Positions 10,961 through 23,529 of a DNA stretch of 64,000 bases are shown one piece after another; position 1 is the first letter of the stretch, and the number at the start of each line of letters is the position of its first letter. Both the position numbers and the translations under genes were made by a program. A model generated the notes under the pieces. The model ran no database searches, was not told the DNA's origin, and saw only the letters and a program-made list of their open reading frames with translations. Source of the DNA: Datisca glomerata (lineage: Eukaryota > Streptophyta > Magnoliopsida > Cucurbitales > Datiscaceae); assembly GCA_003255025.1 (NCBI GenBank), contig QANY01002203.1:875316-939315 (forward strand), written 5' to 3'.

Positions 10961-12669
10961 TTTTATAAAAAAAAATAATTTTTAAAAGGCCACAACCATG
11001 CTTCTGCCGCGAATGCACCGTGATCACCAACAACCATTACCTTGCCACCCGCTCGTCTAAGAAAAGAGAAAACATGATCACCAAGATCCCGAAAGGAGAC
11101 AAGGGTTGGGAACGAGATACTATCTTGGTTGGAGGAACTGGTGCGCTAATGGCTACTGGACAATTCTCAAGAAATGAACAATTTTCAGTAAGTCATCAGA
11201 GCTCCAGTTCCCACCTCCATTTATGTCTTTTTTTCATTCTTTCCTTTTTTGATTATTCTTTTGCTTGGCTAATGGAGTTCTGTTATTTTTTTTCTTTTGC
11301 AACTATGAAAAACTCGAAGCCTTACCTTTCTAAAGAGTCCGTGGGAAAGATCACCGCTGCTTTCTTTCTCCGACAACAAGATCAGGATTGGAAATTGTTT
11401 CTTGATTTGTGAAGAGAAGCCAATCTTGTTCCCGTTCCCAATCCTGTTCCGGTTCCCATTGCTACTACATCCATTCTAGCGCCTTCATCTTCCATCCATG
11501 AGGACATTCCAACTCCTTATTTCTATTCCGTTTCTAGCCATTCCAGCTCTTCGGATTCATCCAGTTCATCAAATGATCTATAGCTATTTGATCAAGTCGA
11601 AGCCGGCATAAGGATGATGAAAACACTCTGCAGCAAGTTCGTTGGTCCCATTGAGAAGAGGACCCAGACTGACACTTAAAGCTCATCCCACTCAGAGCTC
11701 CGCCTGTACCTCCCACTCCTAGCACTTTTACCACGTAGATCGAGGCTCCTTCTTTGAATTCTGATCCTCCTCCTAACACCATAAAATGGGCTCGATATCG
11801 ACAAGCTGGTCAACTGTCTGAGCCACGACTTGATGAGGGTAAAACTTTCTTTTCCTTCTCTACTTTTTTGAAGTTATACTTTACTGTCTTAGTTTATTTT
11901 TAATCTTTTTAGGCTATTATCCATCACAACGCTCTTAAGGAGCATCATCATCTTCGCGAGTAGGCTTTGATGACTCTCTGGAGAGAGCTTATGGAGGTAA
12001 ACTCTGTTGTGGCTCATCTTCAAGCTGAAAAAGAGCAACACCTAGCGAATGAGGTTGGACTCCAAAAGGCTTTGGAGAGGATGGCTCATGACGCAGAGTT
12101 TGCAGTGACTGAAGAACGGAAGATGGCCGAGGATTTGGAGGCTGCAAGAAAGGCTTTGGTCGAAGCTAAGAAGGTAAAAGCCAAAGTCGAGAAAGCCAGG
12201 GATGAAGCCCTCGAACGGGAGTAGGTTTCTGAAGTGGAGAACCAAGCTCTGTTTGAGCAATGGGAGATACTTGTCTATAGCACTGGAGATGCCCAAGAAA
12301 AACATCCTCCTAAGAAGGCACTCATTCCAGAAGTTAAGGATTTTCTGAATGCTTCAACATAAGACATTGCTGCTAAAGCCCCTGAATCTTCTGCCACTCC
12401 AGTTGCTGCTGAAAATGATGTCTCGGAGAAGGATCTAGTAGTTGTTATCACTTAGGTTATTTTCTTTACTTTAGTTGTATTTTTTTACTTTCTCCTTTTT
12501 GTAATTTTGCACCATTATCAATGAAAAGGAACTGTTTTAGCAACTTTTAATCTTCCAGCACTTCATTCTCTCCTTTGCAACTTTCTTTTCTTTTCTCCTT
12601 TCACTCCTTCCCTTTTAAATTTCTTCCTTTTTTGTTTCCCTTTTTGGCTTCCTTTAGTGGGTGATGTTG

Positions 12670-12870
12670 CATACATAATTTCTTATGGACTTATGCTTTT
12701 TGGTAGCTCATGGGCCCATTTTCCTTTAGTAGGCGGGTCCCTTCATGGACTTAAGCTCTTCGTGATCTCGGTGGCCCGTTTTCTTTAGAGGAAGATGCTC
12801 AAAGATAACAATCTTCATGGACTTTAAGCTCTTTTTTAGCTTAGGGGCCCGTTTCTTTTGATTTTTGAGT
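12670..12870. repeat. Three imperfect tandem units between the extra ORF and pol
   Basis: A unit of roughly 65-75 bases containing CATGGACTT-AAGCTCTT, then GGCCCG, then TTTCTTT occurs three times with drift. It lies at the convergence point of the plus-strand extra ORF and the minus-strand pol gene. Confidence 0.65.
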
Positions 12871-12959
12871 AAAGAACAATAAACACCATATTTTTACGTG
12901 GAAAATTCTTAACGGGGAAAAACCACGAATAGAAATGTTTCCAATATAAAATAATTACA

Positions 12960-14131
12960 AATAATATTTGTGCAAATGTAAAGGATTCCAAGGCTTATAT
13001 AATTCACTTCCCTCATTGGTCATTAAGTAATAAGATCTGTTTCCTCCAATTGCTTTGACTATGAAAGGTCCTTACCAATTTGGCCCTAGCTTTGCATTCA
13101 TTTGACTGAAAAATCCTCTTTAGCACAAGATCCCCTATTTGAAACTGTCGTCCTTTGACTCTTTTCTGGAATTACTTTCTTCTTTTGTAGTTGTAATTGA
13201 CCATTCTCAATAGAGCAACCTCCCTCTTTTCCTCCCATTTTCCTCCAAAGAATTCAAATTTCCAGCTATATGTACTGCGTTTATAACTTCGTCTATTGCT
13301 GATCTCACTATAGGGTACCCAATTTTGACTGGTATAAGAACTTCAGCTCCAAATGTTAGGGCGAAATGTGTTTCTCCAGTTGGTTCTCGTGGTGTTGTCA
13401 GGTACGCCTAGAGAACTGATGGCAGTTCCTCGACTCACTTCCCTTTGGCAGCTTCTAACCGTTTCTTTAAATTTTCCATTACTTTTCTTGTTTGATCTTT
13501 ATACTTGCATGTTTTCTTGAGGGTAGTAAGGAGTTGACAATCTATTCTTTATCTGAAGGTCATCATAAAAGCTTTTCACTTGACTTCGAGTGAACTGAAG
13601 CCCGTTACCAGAAACAAGCACTTTGGGATCCCATACCTGCAAACATAATTTTTCCATAAGAATTGCCTTACCTCCTCTTCTCATACTCTTGCTAACGCTT
13701 CTACTTCTAACCACTTTGTAAAGTAGTCAGTTGCAACTAGTAAGAACCTCTTCTGAGCGGGAGCCATCGGTAGTGGCCCAACTACATTGATTCCCCATTA
13801 TATGAACGACCAGGGGCTCACCAATGTTTGTAATTCTTCGAGAGTCATCTTTAGAATAGGAGCATACCGTTGTCACTTGTACACCTCCTTACAAAATACT
13901 TTGCTCCTCTTTCATCTTTGGCTAATAGTACCATTTATTCAACAACTTGTTGGCCAAAGATCTCTCGCCTGAATTGTTGTCGCAGAGTTCATCGTGCACT
14001 TCAGCCATTACGTAATTGGCTTCTGTTGCTGAAAGACATTTGAAATACGGGCCCCAAAATGACCTTATATACAGCTCCCCATCAATCATGGTATACCTAG
14101 CGCCCTTTTGCTGGAGCTTCCGGGATTTCAT
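12960..14131 (-). pseudogene. Ty3/gypsy integrase, decayed
   Basis: The segment 14131-13922 reads as the integrase N-terminal zinc-binding region (ARYTMIDGELY, then EVHDELC--NSGERSLA). 13714-13499 reads as the catalytic-core region with DPKVLVSGNGLQF and a final YYPQ-N block. About 13160-12990 reads, with frameshifts, as the C-terminal GDLVLKR-to-N-W region. Stops and frame changes separate the pieces, and a Gly replaces the usual Asp in the SGNG position of the core (SDNG in active enzymes), so the protein is dead. Confidence 0.75.
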
Positions 14132-14398
14132 TTTATTAGCTTGGAGCTCCTAGTAGAGAAGGTACTGTACAATGCTCTTCCGCCAGTCATATTCACCATT
14201 CATGGCTGTGACTTCTACTTGCATGGGTGCCTTTGTACTTTGCTATCTCAGATATTCTACAGTAACAGTCCTTTTAAATGGGGAATGGGCTGATGACCCC
14301 AAATTTGCCAGCGGATCTGCTCTTGAGTTTTCTGCCTTGGGAACTTGCGTGATCTCATAGTTTTTAAATAATTGTAACATTTCCTTGGCACTCTGCAA

Positions 14399-16022
14399 CT
14401 AACATTGGAACGGATCTGCTCTGATTTTCTTAGCAACTAACATTGAAACGCATAATATTTTCATATTGGTTACCTTGAATTCATTGATGAGGCGTAGTCC
14501 AGCTAACAGTGCCTCGTACTCTACTTCATTGATGCTTGAAACCGAATGACAAATCTTGTTTGAAAGTTTCACCATATGGTGTCTGAACCACCACTCCTGC
14601 TCCGGCTCCACGACGATTTGATGCTCCATTCTACAAATAGAATCTAGGTGTCCTCCCCTTTTTCCACCACTACAGAATCGTGCTCCTTGTCTTCGTAAGT
14701 GAATTTCACAATGAAGACTGCTAAGACTTGCGCCTTTATGGCAATGCACAGGACATATCGGATGTCATATGCCCCTAACTATATTTCCAGGATTGTAGAA
14801 GACTCCTTATTGGGAATTTCGTTACCACGTTTATGGTGTGTCCTTGTAAAATAATGTCTGAGCTTCCTAGCAGCAACAATCAAAGAAAGTACCAGCTTCT
14901 CCATTTTCCTGTACTTAGCTTCTGTAGCTGCAAAACTTTTTCTTACAAAATGAAGTGGTCTTTGACATTCCCCTTCTGTTCTAACGAGTGCCACACTAAC
15001 GGCGGTTTTAGACACCGCGAGATAAAGAGATAGTTCTTCCCCTGGTAAAGGTTTTGACAATAGTGGAGGTGAAGCTAAATATTTTTTGATTTTTTGTAGA
15101 GCCTCTTCACACTCTTCGTCCCACTGAAGTCTAGAATTCTTTCTTAATTTGGCAAAGAATAGTATGCACTTGTCTATTGATTTGAACAAGAACCTATTCA
15201 ACGCTGCTAAATTTCCCTTCAAGCTTCGGATTTCCTTTTTCGATTGCAGTGATTTTACTTCCATAATCGCCTTTATTTGATATGCGTTGACCTTTATCCC
15301 CCTACTATTCACTAGATGCCCCAAAAATTTCCCCGCGGCCACTCTGAAAGTACACTTTTCTAGATTTAATTTCATGTTGCTTTCTCTTAGGGTAGAGAAA
15401 GCCTCCTTCAAGTTGTTTATGTGGTATGCTCTCTTTTCTGCCTTTACAAGCATATCGTCGACGTAGACTTTCATTATTTTTTATGTCTTTTAAAAACTTT
15501 ATTGAATAACCTTTAATATGTCTCTCCTGCATTTTTCAAGCTAAACGACATTATATTATAGCAAAATATTCCAAAGTCAATAATAAAAGATGTTTTTTTC
15601 TGGATCAAATCAGAACATTTTCACACCCAGAATAAGCATCCATGAAGTTTAAGAGCTGATGTCCGGATGTGGCATCCACTATTTAATCAATCCTTGGCAA
15701 TGGCTAATCATCATTTGGGAAAGCTTTTTTCAGGTCCGTAAAATCTATACAAAATATTCTACTTTCCGCTCTTCTTTTTTACCATCACAACATTTGCTAG
15801 CCACTCCAGGTAGCTGACTTCTCTGATAAACCCGGCTTCGAGCAAATTCTCCACCTCCTTTATAGGTAATTTTCTTTCGGGAGTGAAATACCGCTTCTTC
15901 TGTTTCACAAGCTTAATGGAAGGATCAAAATTCAATTTATGGAAAATTATCAATTCATTAATATCTGACATTTCTACGACAGCAGTGGCAAAAATATCCA
16001 CATACTTCCTGAGAAACTCCAT
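14399..16022 (-). pseudogene. Ty3/gypsy reverse transcriptase and RNase H, decayed
   Basis: 16022-15759 gives the RT start (KRYFTPERKLPI, LLEAGFIREV, WLANVVMVKKKSGK). 15474-14779 gives the palm region with the catalytic VYVDDMLVKAEK motif, KLNLEKCTF, GKFLGHLV, then the connection and the RNase H start (LSLYLAVSKTAVSVALVR, FAATEAKYRKMEKL). 14749-14399 continues into the second RNase H-like part (EVEYEALLAGLRL). The pieces are in order but frames change near 15500-15760 and near 14770. These enzymes copy element RNA into DNA. Confidence 0.85.
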
Positions 16023-16156
16023 AAGCTCTAACTTTTTATTTTAGCCAGTCCCGCTCCTATTGTTGTCATATTTCCACTTCCCAGATAAATGGGTTCGGTT
16101 TCACTCCCGGCTTCATAACTTGGTTTGCTCTCACATGGTTCATCCTCATCTAGTTA

Positions 16157-16400
16157 CTATAGTTCAGCTTTTTCTTCCTCGTTCTCAAGAAAAGGGGAAT
16201 CCTTCTTCTTCACAGAATCAAGTGCCAAGACTGTGCAGTATCTGGCTAATGCTTGATCCCCCATAATGGTCTGTACACCATCTGGTGATGGATATTTAAA
16301 GGTTTGGTAGTAGGTTGACGAGACAACTCTCATCTTGTGAATCAATGTTCTCCCCAGAATTGCGTTATAGGGCGATTGTGTGCTAATGACCATGAAATCA
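16157..16400 (-). pseudogene. Ty3/gypsy protease region, decayed
   Basis: The minus-strand frame contains SPYNAILGRTLIHKMRVVSSTYYQ and, further on, GDQALARYC, blocks seen at the end of Tat-lineage protease domains just before RT. The upstream active-site part is in a different frame and not clearly readable. Confidence 0.7.
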
Positions 16401-16577
16401 GTTATGTGGTTGAACGGGTCCGCTCGTACTCGCAGTGATATAATCCATTCTTATGGTCCCATTGAACCCAAAGAGTGGCTGTCCCATACCACATAGCTTC
16501 AGGGAATCTATGGCCATCTTCTCAAGTGTCGAGCGGTGGAGCACATTAACTGCACTTCCGTCATCAATCAAAACTCT

Positions 16578-18271
16578 CTACAGCAAACAGTTTCCAATTT
16601 GAATGGTAATCACTAGTGCGTCATTATGTCCGTCGTGCCTATTGCTTTCCTCATAAAAAATAATCGGTATACTTCTAGATGTTTCCCTTGGGTCATCATT
16701 CACTTCGAGAGCTAGCTTTTTGCAATAGTTCTTCCTTTCTTTCCTCATTGTAGCCTCCAACTCTATCAAGGCAATAATTGTATCCACTATCCTTAGTGGT
16801 TCCTTTTCCCTAGGGCGCTCTTCATTTTCGTCTCTCCTCGATTGGTCCCGTCTCAGGACAAACTCCTTCAGATGTCCTTCCTGAACGAACTTCTTAATGT
16901 AGTCCTTCAGTTTTTTAGCAATCCCTGGTTTCATGGCTAGCACATGATAACAGCAATATTTGTCCTTATCTCTCTGATTTGGCTCCTTCATAATCGGATG
17001 GGGTCACCTCAGCCATGTTTTATCCTTAATAACCTCAAGAATTTGGTTCACTAGGATTGTTAGTGGTGTGTAGACCTTATCCCTGGGGTGGACTCCTCCG
17101 ACTAGTCTTGGCCGTTTTCCAAAATCGCGTTGCTTCTCTTCCGTCTTCTTTTATGAACATCTTCTTTGCGCTTTCACATTCTCGTGCTGCCGTCATCTTT
17201 GCACTGCACTGAATTTCGTTACTCAATCAGCTTCTGAATACTTTTTCTCTCTTCCTTTAGGGGTATGTATGTTTACACCCGGAGGAAATTTCTACCATCG
17301 TGCAGGTTTATTCTTAGATAGATCCTCGAACAGTTGAGAGTTAGGATCGAAACCACTTCTGAATGCCAGTATGGCCACTTGATCATCATAATTTTCCACT
17401 TTCACCATTTCATCCTTGAAGCGATAGTTGTAATCTCACAATGAGTCCCTTTTTTTAATTGTGGTCGTCAAAATATATTCTAAATCTTCCATCATCATTC
17501 GGTAGATGGAATACGACTCTAGGAAAACATAAGCATTCTAGCAAAACTATCAATTTATGCTACTACTTTAATGCGTTTCTATCTAAACTATTTGGGAACA
17601 TCCGACACATCAGTTCATCCTCATATTGACGAAGCACCATCACTTGCTTGAAACATCAAATATGATTTATAGGATCTGACTTTCCTTCATAACACTTGAA
17701 CTTAGGCGCCACAAACGTTTTTGGCACAGGAGCGTCCAAAATTTTTGGACATAAAGGGGAGCGGGTTAAAGTCTCCTGGTCCGTAACTTCGTTTGCTCCC
17801 AACTTTCTCATATCAACCTTTTTTATTCCAGCACCTTCTCTATTGCCCGCCCCGTAATTAGCTACGTGGGACCGTTCAATCTACCACTCCTTTACCTTTG
17901 TCAGGTGAAATGATTTTCGCTTCCTCACGACGGGCATTGTGACTGGCTACTTACTTCGGTTGTTGATGTGCCCATTCTCTCTGTTCCACATTTTAGTTTT
18001 CCGCTTCCCGTTCCCACACCACGGTCCCCTGGCTAACTTCCACTCTCATCTCCACAATCTCCCTTTGCAACGTTGTAATCTGCTCTTATACGTTTTGTCA
18101 TGCGTTCCACAGTGCTTCACTATTATGATTCTCGATACCCTGGATCCCAGTTAGTATGGTCTGGATCATATTGTGCATTCATGTCGACTGTACGAGCTGA
18201 TTTGGGAGATTGACGGCTGCATTAGCGTCATTTCCTGTTTCCCGTACAGCATGCTACCTAGTGCGAGGCAT
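16578..18271 (-). pseudogene. Ty3/gypsy gag, decayed
   Basis: The probable start ATG is at 18271-18269 on the minus strand (MPRTR), followed after five codons by a stop, so the gene is broken at once. The readable C-terminal part (16991-16578) has the KYC-YH, LKDYIKKFVQEGHLKEFV pattern typical of the gag end in Tat elements. Gag forms the particle that packages element RNA. Confidence 0.65.
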
Positions 18272-18324
18272 CTTTGATTATAATCTCAAGTTGAACTCTT
18301 CAGCTCTCAATGAAAGCACCCAAA

Positions 18325-18765
18325 TGTAAGGGAAAAATTCTCCACACTCAAAAAATAAATTGAGCAATAGAAAGTGTGAGAGATAATTCTCGAGAATATT
18401 TGAGTAATTGCTCGATTTTGTATTGAGTGAATGAGTTCACAATTGCCATCTATTTATAGGCACTCAATCAGTTACAAAGTTCAAATAAATCCCTTAAAAT
18501 ACAAAGAATAAATGGAATATTCCTTCAAGGTTAAGCTTATTATATCATATTTAACTTATCTATTCTAGTAATTGATCGAGCCTAGTTTATCCATATCAAC
18601 AACTAATCAAGCTTGAACCGTCATATGGGACATGACGGTATCAACGGTTCTGATGAATTTTTTCAACTTGGCCATAGTGGTAATCTATTCTCCCGCTCCT
18701 GATTGGTCATGTTTGCTTACGTGGCTTCTTAGATGATTTTTACTTGTTCAGCAGCACTTCACAGG
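18325..18765 (-). repeat. 5' LTR of the gypsy element (minus strand)
   Basis: Read on the minus strand the LTR ends in CCCTTACA at 18325. Just inside the element lies TTTGGGTGCTTTCATTGAGAGC, a leader typical of plant gypsy elements. A TATA box (TATAAATA, minus strand, 18458-18451) lies about 130 bases before the LTR end. The upper border near 18765 is inferred from where sequence shared with the neighbouring copia LTR begins. Confidence 0.7.
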
Positions 18766-19870
18766 TGAAAATTAATTTTAATTAATCTTTGGTCTTTTTT
18801 TAATAAACACTCAGTTATTTTTTAGACCACTTGGTTGACTATATGGTATTCACGTTGAGCCACTTGTTCGTTAAATAAGTCTCGTCATAGCGGAAACCAA
18901 ACCCGAGGCTAGTACGGGGACTATAAGAATAAAAATATATTTGGCTATATAATTAATAAACTCTATCGATTAAACTCATAATCGAATTTATTGATTATTA
19001 ATTACGATTAACTACATTATAAAATCATAATTGAATTCCAAGTATATTTTATATTACTGGACATAACTAACTTTAACCTATTAGTCATTATGTAATGCCC
19101 GTCTATAATTAGGTTAATTATTATCGACCTAATATTTATACATATTTCAGTATCCTTAGGTTCCAAATTCTTTCTACTGATCAGTTATGATAAATTTCAT
19201 ATTTGATGTCTTAAGTAAAATTATCAAATTTCTGGTACTCTACCAGAAATACTAAGCGCTTAGTTTATTGTGACCACATAAATAAATTATCTAAGAGGTA
19301 CTATGTCACTTACTTAAAAGTGTCTATGGATTTTACTAACTCAATCATCCAACCTAAGGAAAATGTTGACTCATAGAGTCTCATTCTTAATAGATCAAAA
19401 TAACTAAGTTATTAAGTATGAGCTCATAACTCTTTCAAGATTGAGAGCACTCATTAAATAATATTAATGAGTCATGATTTTCATTTGATAGTTATTTACT
19501 CAAAATCAGATTCATTAGTCCTTTCAATACTTCCAAATGCACTAGTACATTAACTAGATACTCTACCTAGTGACCAAGGTATGTCACTCTACATAATAGA
19601 GTTAATGTACTACAGTCTTTTCTTAGCAGAATGCCCAGTTTACTAGACTGTGAAATTAAGTATTTACAAGTCATAAAAAATTCTTGGTTAAATATCTTGT
19701 TACCATGAGCTAAACTCCATAGGACCCATAAACCAAGTACTAATATACTTGTGAATCTTTTACAAGAATGTATCGCACATAATATAAGAGTAAACTATTT
19801 CTTATAAATCAAAATTAAATGTCTCAATAATATAATAGAATTCCAATGTTTTTAGAGCACAATCCTAACA
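18766..19870 (-). repeat. Copia 3' LTR (partial)
   Basis: Aligns by eye with 22010-22290 and then 27650-28483, including long shared stretches around 19140-19230 and 19400-19650. It is shorter than the 5' copy: the part matching 21550-21975 is missing at its left edge, where the gypsy LTR abuts. Confidence 0.8.
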
Positions 19871-19989
19871 ATCTCTCACTTGTTCTAAAGTACATCTACA
19901 ATAAACTTAACATGCATGTTCTTTACAAGTGACCCAAAGACATTTTGTGGCTAATGTCTTTCTAAACAGGTCTAAAGGTTCTATCACTA

Positions 19990-20220
19990 AAGTAATCTAA
20001 TTGAAATTTTTAATCCATATACCCAAATGGTATGTGATTCTCATCATGATAAACAAGCACATAATTTCTCATTCTCTTAAGATACTTAAGTATATGCTTC
20101 ACAACTATTTAGTGAAATCCTCTAGGATTTAAATGATATATGTTGACTAAGCCTACTGTAAAATATACATCTGGTCTATAATATAACATATTTAAGACTT
20201 CCCACTACCGAAAGCAAGGG
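19990..20220 (-). pseudogene. Copia RT/RNase H trace
   Basis: Read on the minus strand from about 20215 the frame shows VGSLKYVIL-TR, then FYSRLSQHISF, then ENEKLCACL. This matches in spacing the copia block AVGSL-YA-L-TRPDI ... LRYLK-T-DY-L-Y, but with many stops. It marks the end of RT and start of RNase H. Confidence 0.65.
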
Positions 20221-20279
20221 AACCGTCTTCATGTTATTTATTCCATCATATGTCATAAGACACTAAAAGAATACATAAG

Positions 20280-21060
20280 TTCGAAACCTAAAAGGATAAC
20301 AAGCCCTTTCTTGAAAGACAGTCGACCATGCCATTGAAGTCTTCTTTAATCATAAGCAATGCCCAAAGACTCCCATGCCTTTCTTGGTTGGACCAACCCA
20401 ACCGACAATTTCTGACAAGTCTTTCTTAATTTGTAAAGCAAGAAGCGGAACTACAAGGATGAAATGAAAAGTGTTTCTTACGATTACACCCAACAGTCCA
20501 CTTGAGCAATTTGCCATTCTCCCATTGATTCCTATGAATATAGGAAACTTGTATTTCTCATTCACAAATCCATCTTTGTTTATGATGCTAACTCTCAGTT
20601 TGGTCCTACTTCTTAGTTTCTAAACTAATAGAATCGTGGGACATCAAAAGTGGGAAGTTTCTTCTTGGTTTTTATTCCTCACTCTCGTATAGGTGAACTT
20701 GGTTCGTTCAATTCTTAGGGAGAAGAAGGATCCACTGGGAATGAATGGGATGGAGTAGTATCTTCATTAGTCGGAAGGAGTCTCCACTAGCGTCATTCGA
20801 AGAACGAACAAAAAAAAGGGTGACTCTTTAGGTAGGATAGATGCAGTCCAATGGCTAAAGCTCTGCCAACTTCTTGTAGACTGAACTTTCTTCTCTTTAG
20901 GCTCCAAGTTGTTTTGGGGTGGGATGGTCGAATTGTTCTTCACCACTAGTGGCAACGAAGTTCTTGGTAATTAACAAGGGGGAAGGAAGATCTCCACTCT
21001 GTCTGCTACTCGCCTAACGAGATTCATCCCGCTCTAACGAACCAAATCAGAAAAACTGAG
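20280..21060. other. Unassigned block inside the copia remnant
   Basis: About 780 bases that do not read as copia protein in any frame and have a more even base composition than the flanks. Minus-strand frames (20955-20767 and 20565-20350) are open but match nothing I recognise. The texture resembles plant organelle DNA, so an organelle insertion is possible, but this is only an impression. Confidence 0.3.
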
Positions 21061-21535
21061 AAAAAAATCCCGTCACTTCCTGATATGTCAAATTCATCCT
21101 CAAATTTCACTGGGAAAACTTCCGAATTTGGTCTTCTTCATGAGACATATAAATCTGGTACTTTGAGGTATCTTTCCAGATGATTTTGAATCAGCTCAAT
21201 CTGATATCATATCTGAAAGTTATGATCCACCTTCTATGCGGACGCGAGTTTTCATCCATTTTTCGATTCTTTTTTCGCGTCGTTTCAATCTCTACCGATA
21301 TGAATGATTACATCATAACATTCCTAACTCTTTCGAAGAAATTTTACAAGAATCCATGAAAATTAAATACAAATCCTAAAAGAAAAAATAATCTCTTCAT
21401 AGATTGTCCCTCTAATTACATAACCAATAGAAATTTACACATAAATTCTAAATGGCTATGCAAGGGAATATCGAAAACAATAAAAACAAATCGTAAATAT
21501 TTTACAAGGAATTTCTCAAATAATTCAGAGCCTTT

Positions 21536-21547
21536 GCTCTAATACCA
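21536..21547 (-). other. Copia primer-binding site
   Basis: On the minus strand TGGTATTAGAGC differs by one base from TGGTATCAGAGC, complementary to the 3' end of initiator tRNA-Met, which primes copia reverse transcription. It fixes the inner end of the 5' LTR near 21550. Confidence 0.8.
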
Positions 21548-21549
21548 AT

Positions 21550-22299
21550 TGAAGAAATCGTCGCAACGAAAAATACATGATCTTGAAATATTCGAGAAAC
21601 AGCCTATTACAAATATGGATTATAAAAAATACATTTTCTAGCATGACGATTGAAAAACGAAACCTCATAACCTTCCTTACTATTCCTCAAACCATCGATT
21701 AAAATCACGAACGAAAAAAGTTAAAGCAAACCAAAAACTAACTCACCTTTTTTCTTTCTAAAAGAATGTTCTTCGGCCATTGCATATTCTCATTAAGATA
21801 AAAACAGTTTTTTGTCAAAGAGAAATCTAACAAAACTATTCTTTTTAATCAAACGAGAAAGTTGCCATTTTAATAAAAAAATTATTGGCATCACTTCACA
21901 TGGGTTACAAATTTGTAACCCATGTGAATACACCACTTCACACATCAATGGTTGGGAAAGCTTCCCAACTGTTTGTGTAATTTTTTTAATTAAATTAATT
22001 AATTTTGATTAATCATTGACATTTTTAGAATAAACATTGAGTTAGGTTTTAAACCACTTAGTTAATTATATGGTATCCACGTTGAACCACTTGTTCATTA
22101 ATTAAGTCTCGTCATAACGTAAACATAAATCCGAGGCTAGTACGGGAGAATAAGGATAAAAAATATATTTGACTACATAATTAATAAACTCTATCGATTA
22201 AACCCATAATCAAATTAATTAATTATTAATTATGATTAACTCCTCTATAAAATCATAATTGAACTCCAAGTATATTTTATATTACTTGATGTAACTATC
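21550..22299 (-). repeat. Copia 5' LTR, inner portion
   Basis: Runs from the primer-binding site to the insertion point of the Athila-like element. Bases 22010-22290 match 18790-19075 of the other LTR. It ends in CTATC (22295-22299), duplicated at 27635-27639. Confidence 0.75.
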
Positions 22300-23505
22300 C
22301 GATGAGCGTTTCACACTCATATTAGTTAATCTTAATTTTAATTTTGTTGGTTCTTTTAGAGTTATTGTTTGATTTATTTGTGTAGGTAAAATATTCTGGT
22401 GCATTTTGGTTGATTTTAAAAGATTTGGAAGACAAAAATGAGAAAAATGATGGACCTGTGCAGAAGGATCAGCGTCACAACGCTGGGTGCAAGCAACTGA
22501 ACGCTAGCAAGCACCATGCCATGCGCCCCAGTGCTGGCCGCTGGCTAGCTGGCAGAAACTAGCGCGAGACATTGACGCGATAATATTTTCCATGATTTTT
22601 CTCTTCTATTTTATCTTTATCAAACCCTAGTGTATAAATAGAATATTTTAGGCCTTTTTAGGACTTTTGGACGTGAGCGGCAGAAAAGCTTTTTGGGAGA
22701 GGAAACAAAGACAAATCTAATCAGAAGACGGATCTCAACTTCAATCCATCCTCAAATTTAGTTTTTTCTTCTCTTTTCCTCCATGTTCATCAATATTATT
22801 AGGATGTTTTCTTATTCTAGTATTTTCTAAATTTCTTATCTAGGGTTACGGCGTAACCAAACCATGATTGATCATAAATTTTGATTTTCAGTTCAATCGA
22901 TGTTTATTCAGTATTATTGAGGGTTATAATCCGTTCTTAATGCTTGTGATCACATGGCCGGCTATTGCATGTTTTTGGATTTAATTCTGAGACTGAGAAG
23001 TAATAATTAAATTTACTATTTATTTATAATAACAACATTAGAGTTTCATAAGTTAGAGATAATTATGGATCTATTGTAGCAATTGTAATTTCTTGTGCTT
23101 AATGAGTTTTAATATATTTAATCTTGACAAAGATGTGAGATTATTATTCATTCGTATCTATGCTTGAGAAAGATTGATAATTATATTAGAGAAATTCGAT
23201 GTCAATAATTTGATAAATATTGATTGATCGAGCTTTTAAATTTTGAGCATGTTTGGTTTGGTGAACTCGAAAATCCTAAAGTTTTAACCATTCAAATTTT
23301 GAATTATTTATCCTTATCAAGTATTTATCATTTTAGTTTAATTTAAAATCCAAAAATCATGGCTTTTCATTATTCTCAATTAAAGTTAGGATCTAGTTAA
23401 TTTCAATAATTAATATCAATCAATCATGTGAACGCTACTATATTTTGTAGAAATTTATTACTCGACGACGATAATGTACACTTGCACTATAGAAAAATCG
23501 TAACA
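22300..23505 (+). repeat. 5' LTR of the Athila-like element
   Basis: Begins at the insertion point and ends around TAACA (23501-23505), seven bases before the primer-binding site. Length is about 1.2 kb. A TATA-like TATAAATAG is at about 22634-22642. No second copy is present for comparison. Confidence 0.7.
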
Positions 23506-23511
23506 AGTTTT

Positions 23512-23529
23512 TGGCATCGTTGCTGTGAA
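23512..23529 (+). other. Primer-binding site of the Athila-like element
   Basis: TGGCATCGTTGCTGTGAA is a mutated form of TGGCGCCGTTGCCGGGGA, the primer site common in Athila and related plant gypsy elements. Confidence 0.75.

Larger units (their letters stand above)
8426..12455 (+). pseudogene. Antisense extra ORF of the gypsy element (Transposase_28-like), interrupted
   Basis: The N-terminal exon (ATG 8426) contains a block LPFSPFLSEFFHRVGLTPSQ that matches the core of Pfam Transposase_28, the putative gypsy-type transposon domain. The frame stops at 8699 and, 60 bases on, is split by an LTR (8757 to about 10960). Related sequence resumes at about 11000-11190 (a KGWERDTILVGG block) and 11300-11410, then 11967-12224 encodes a strongly charged Glu/Lys/Ala coiled coil, and a frame ends at a stop at 12453-12455. 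Several internal stops remain even allowing introns. Function is unknown; the coiled coil suggests protein interaction. Despite the Pfam name it is not a demonstrated transposase. Confidence 0.6.
7996..18765 (-). mobile_element. Decayed Ty3/gypsy element, probably Tat lineage, with antisense extra ORF
   Basis: On the minus strand the order from high to low coordinates is LTR (18325-18765), leader, gag (from ATG 18271), protease, reverse transcriptase, RNase H, integrase (ending near 12960). This is the gypsy order (integrase last). Beyond integrase a plus-strand ORF (8426-12455) converges on pol. An extra antisense ORF between pol and the 3' LTR is a known trait of several Tat-lineage plant elements. 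The RT block V-VDDMLVK also fits that lineage. The 3' LTR, expected left of about 8250, was not recognised. Multiple stops and frameshifts show an old, inactive copy. Confidence 0.75.
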
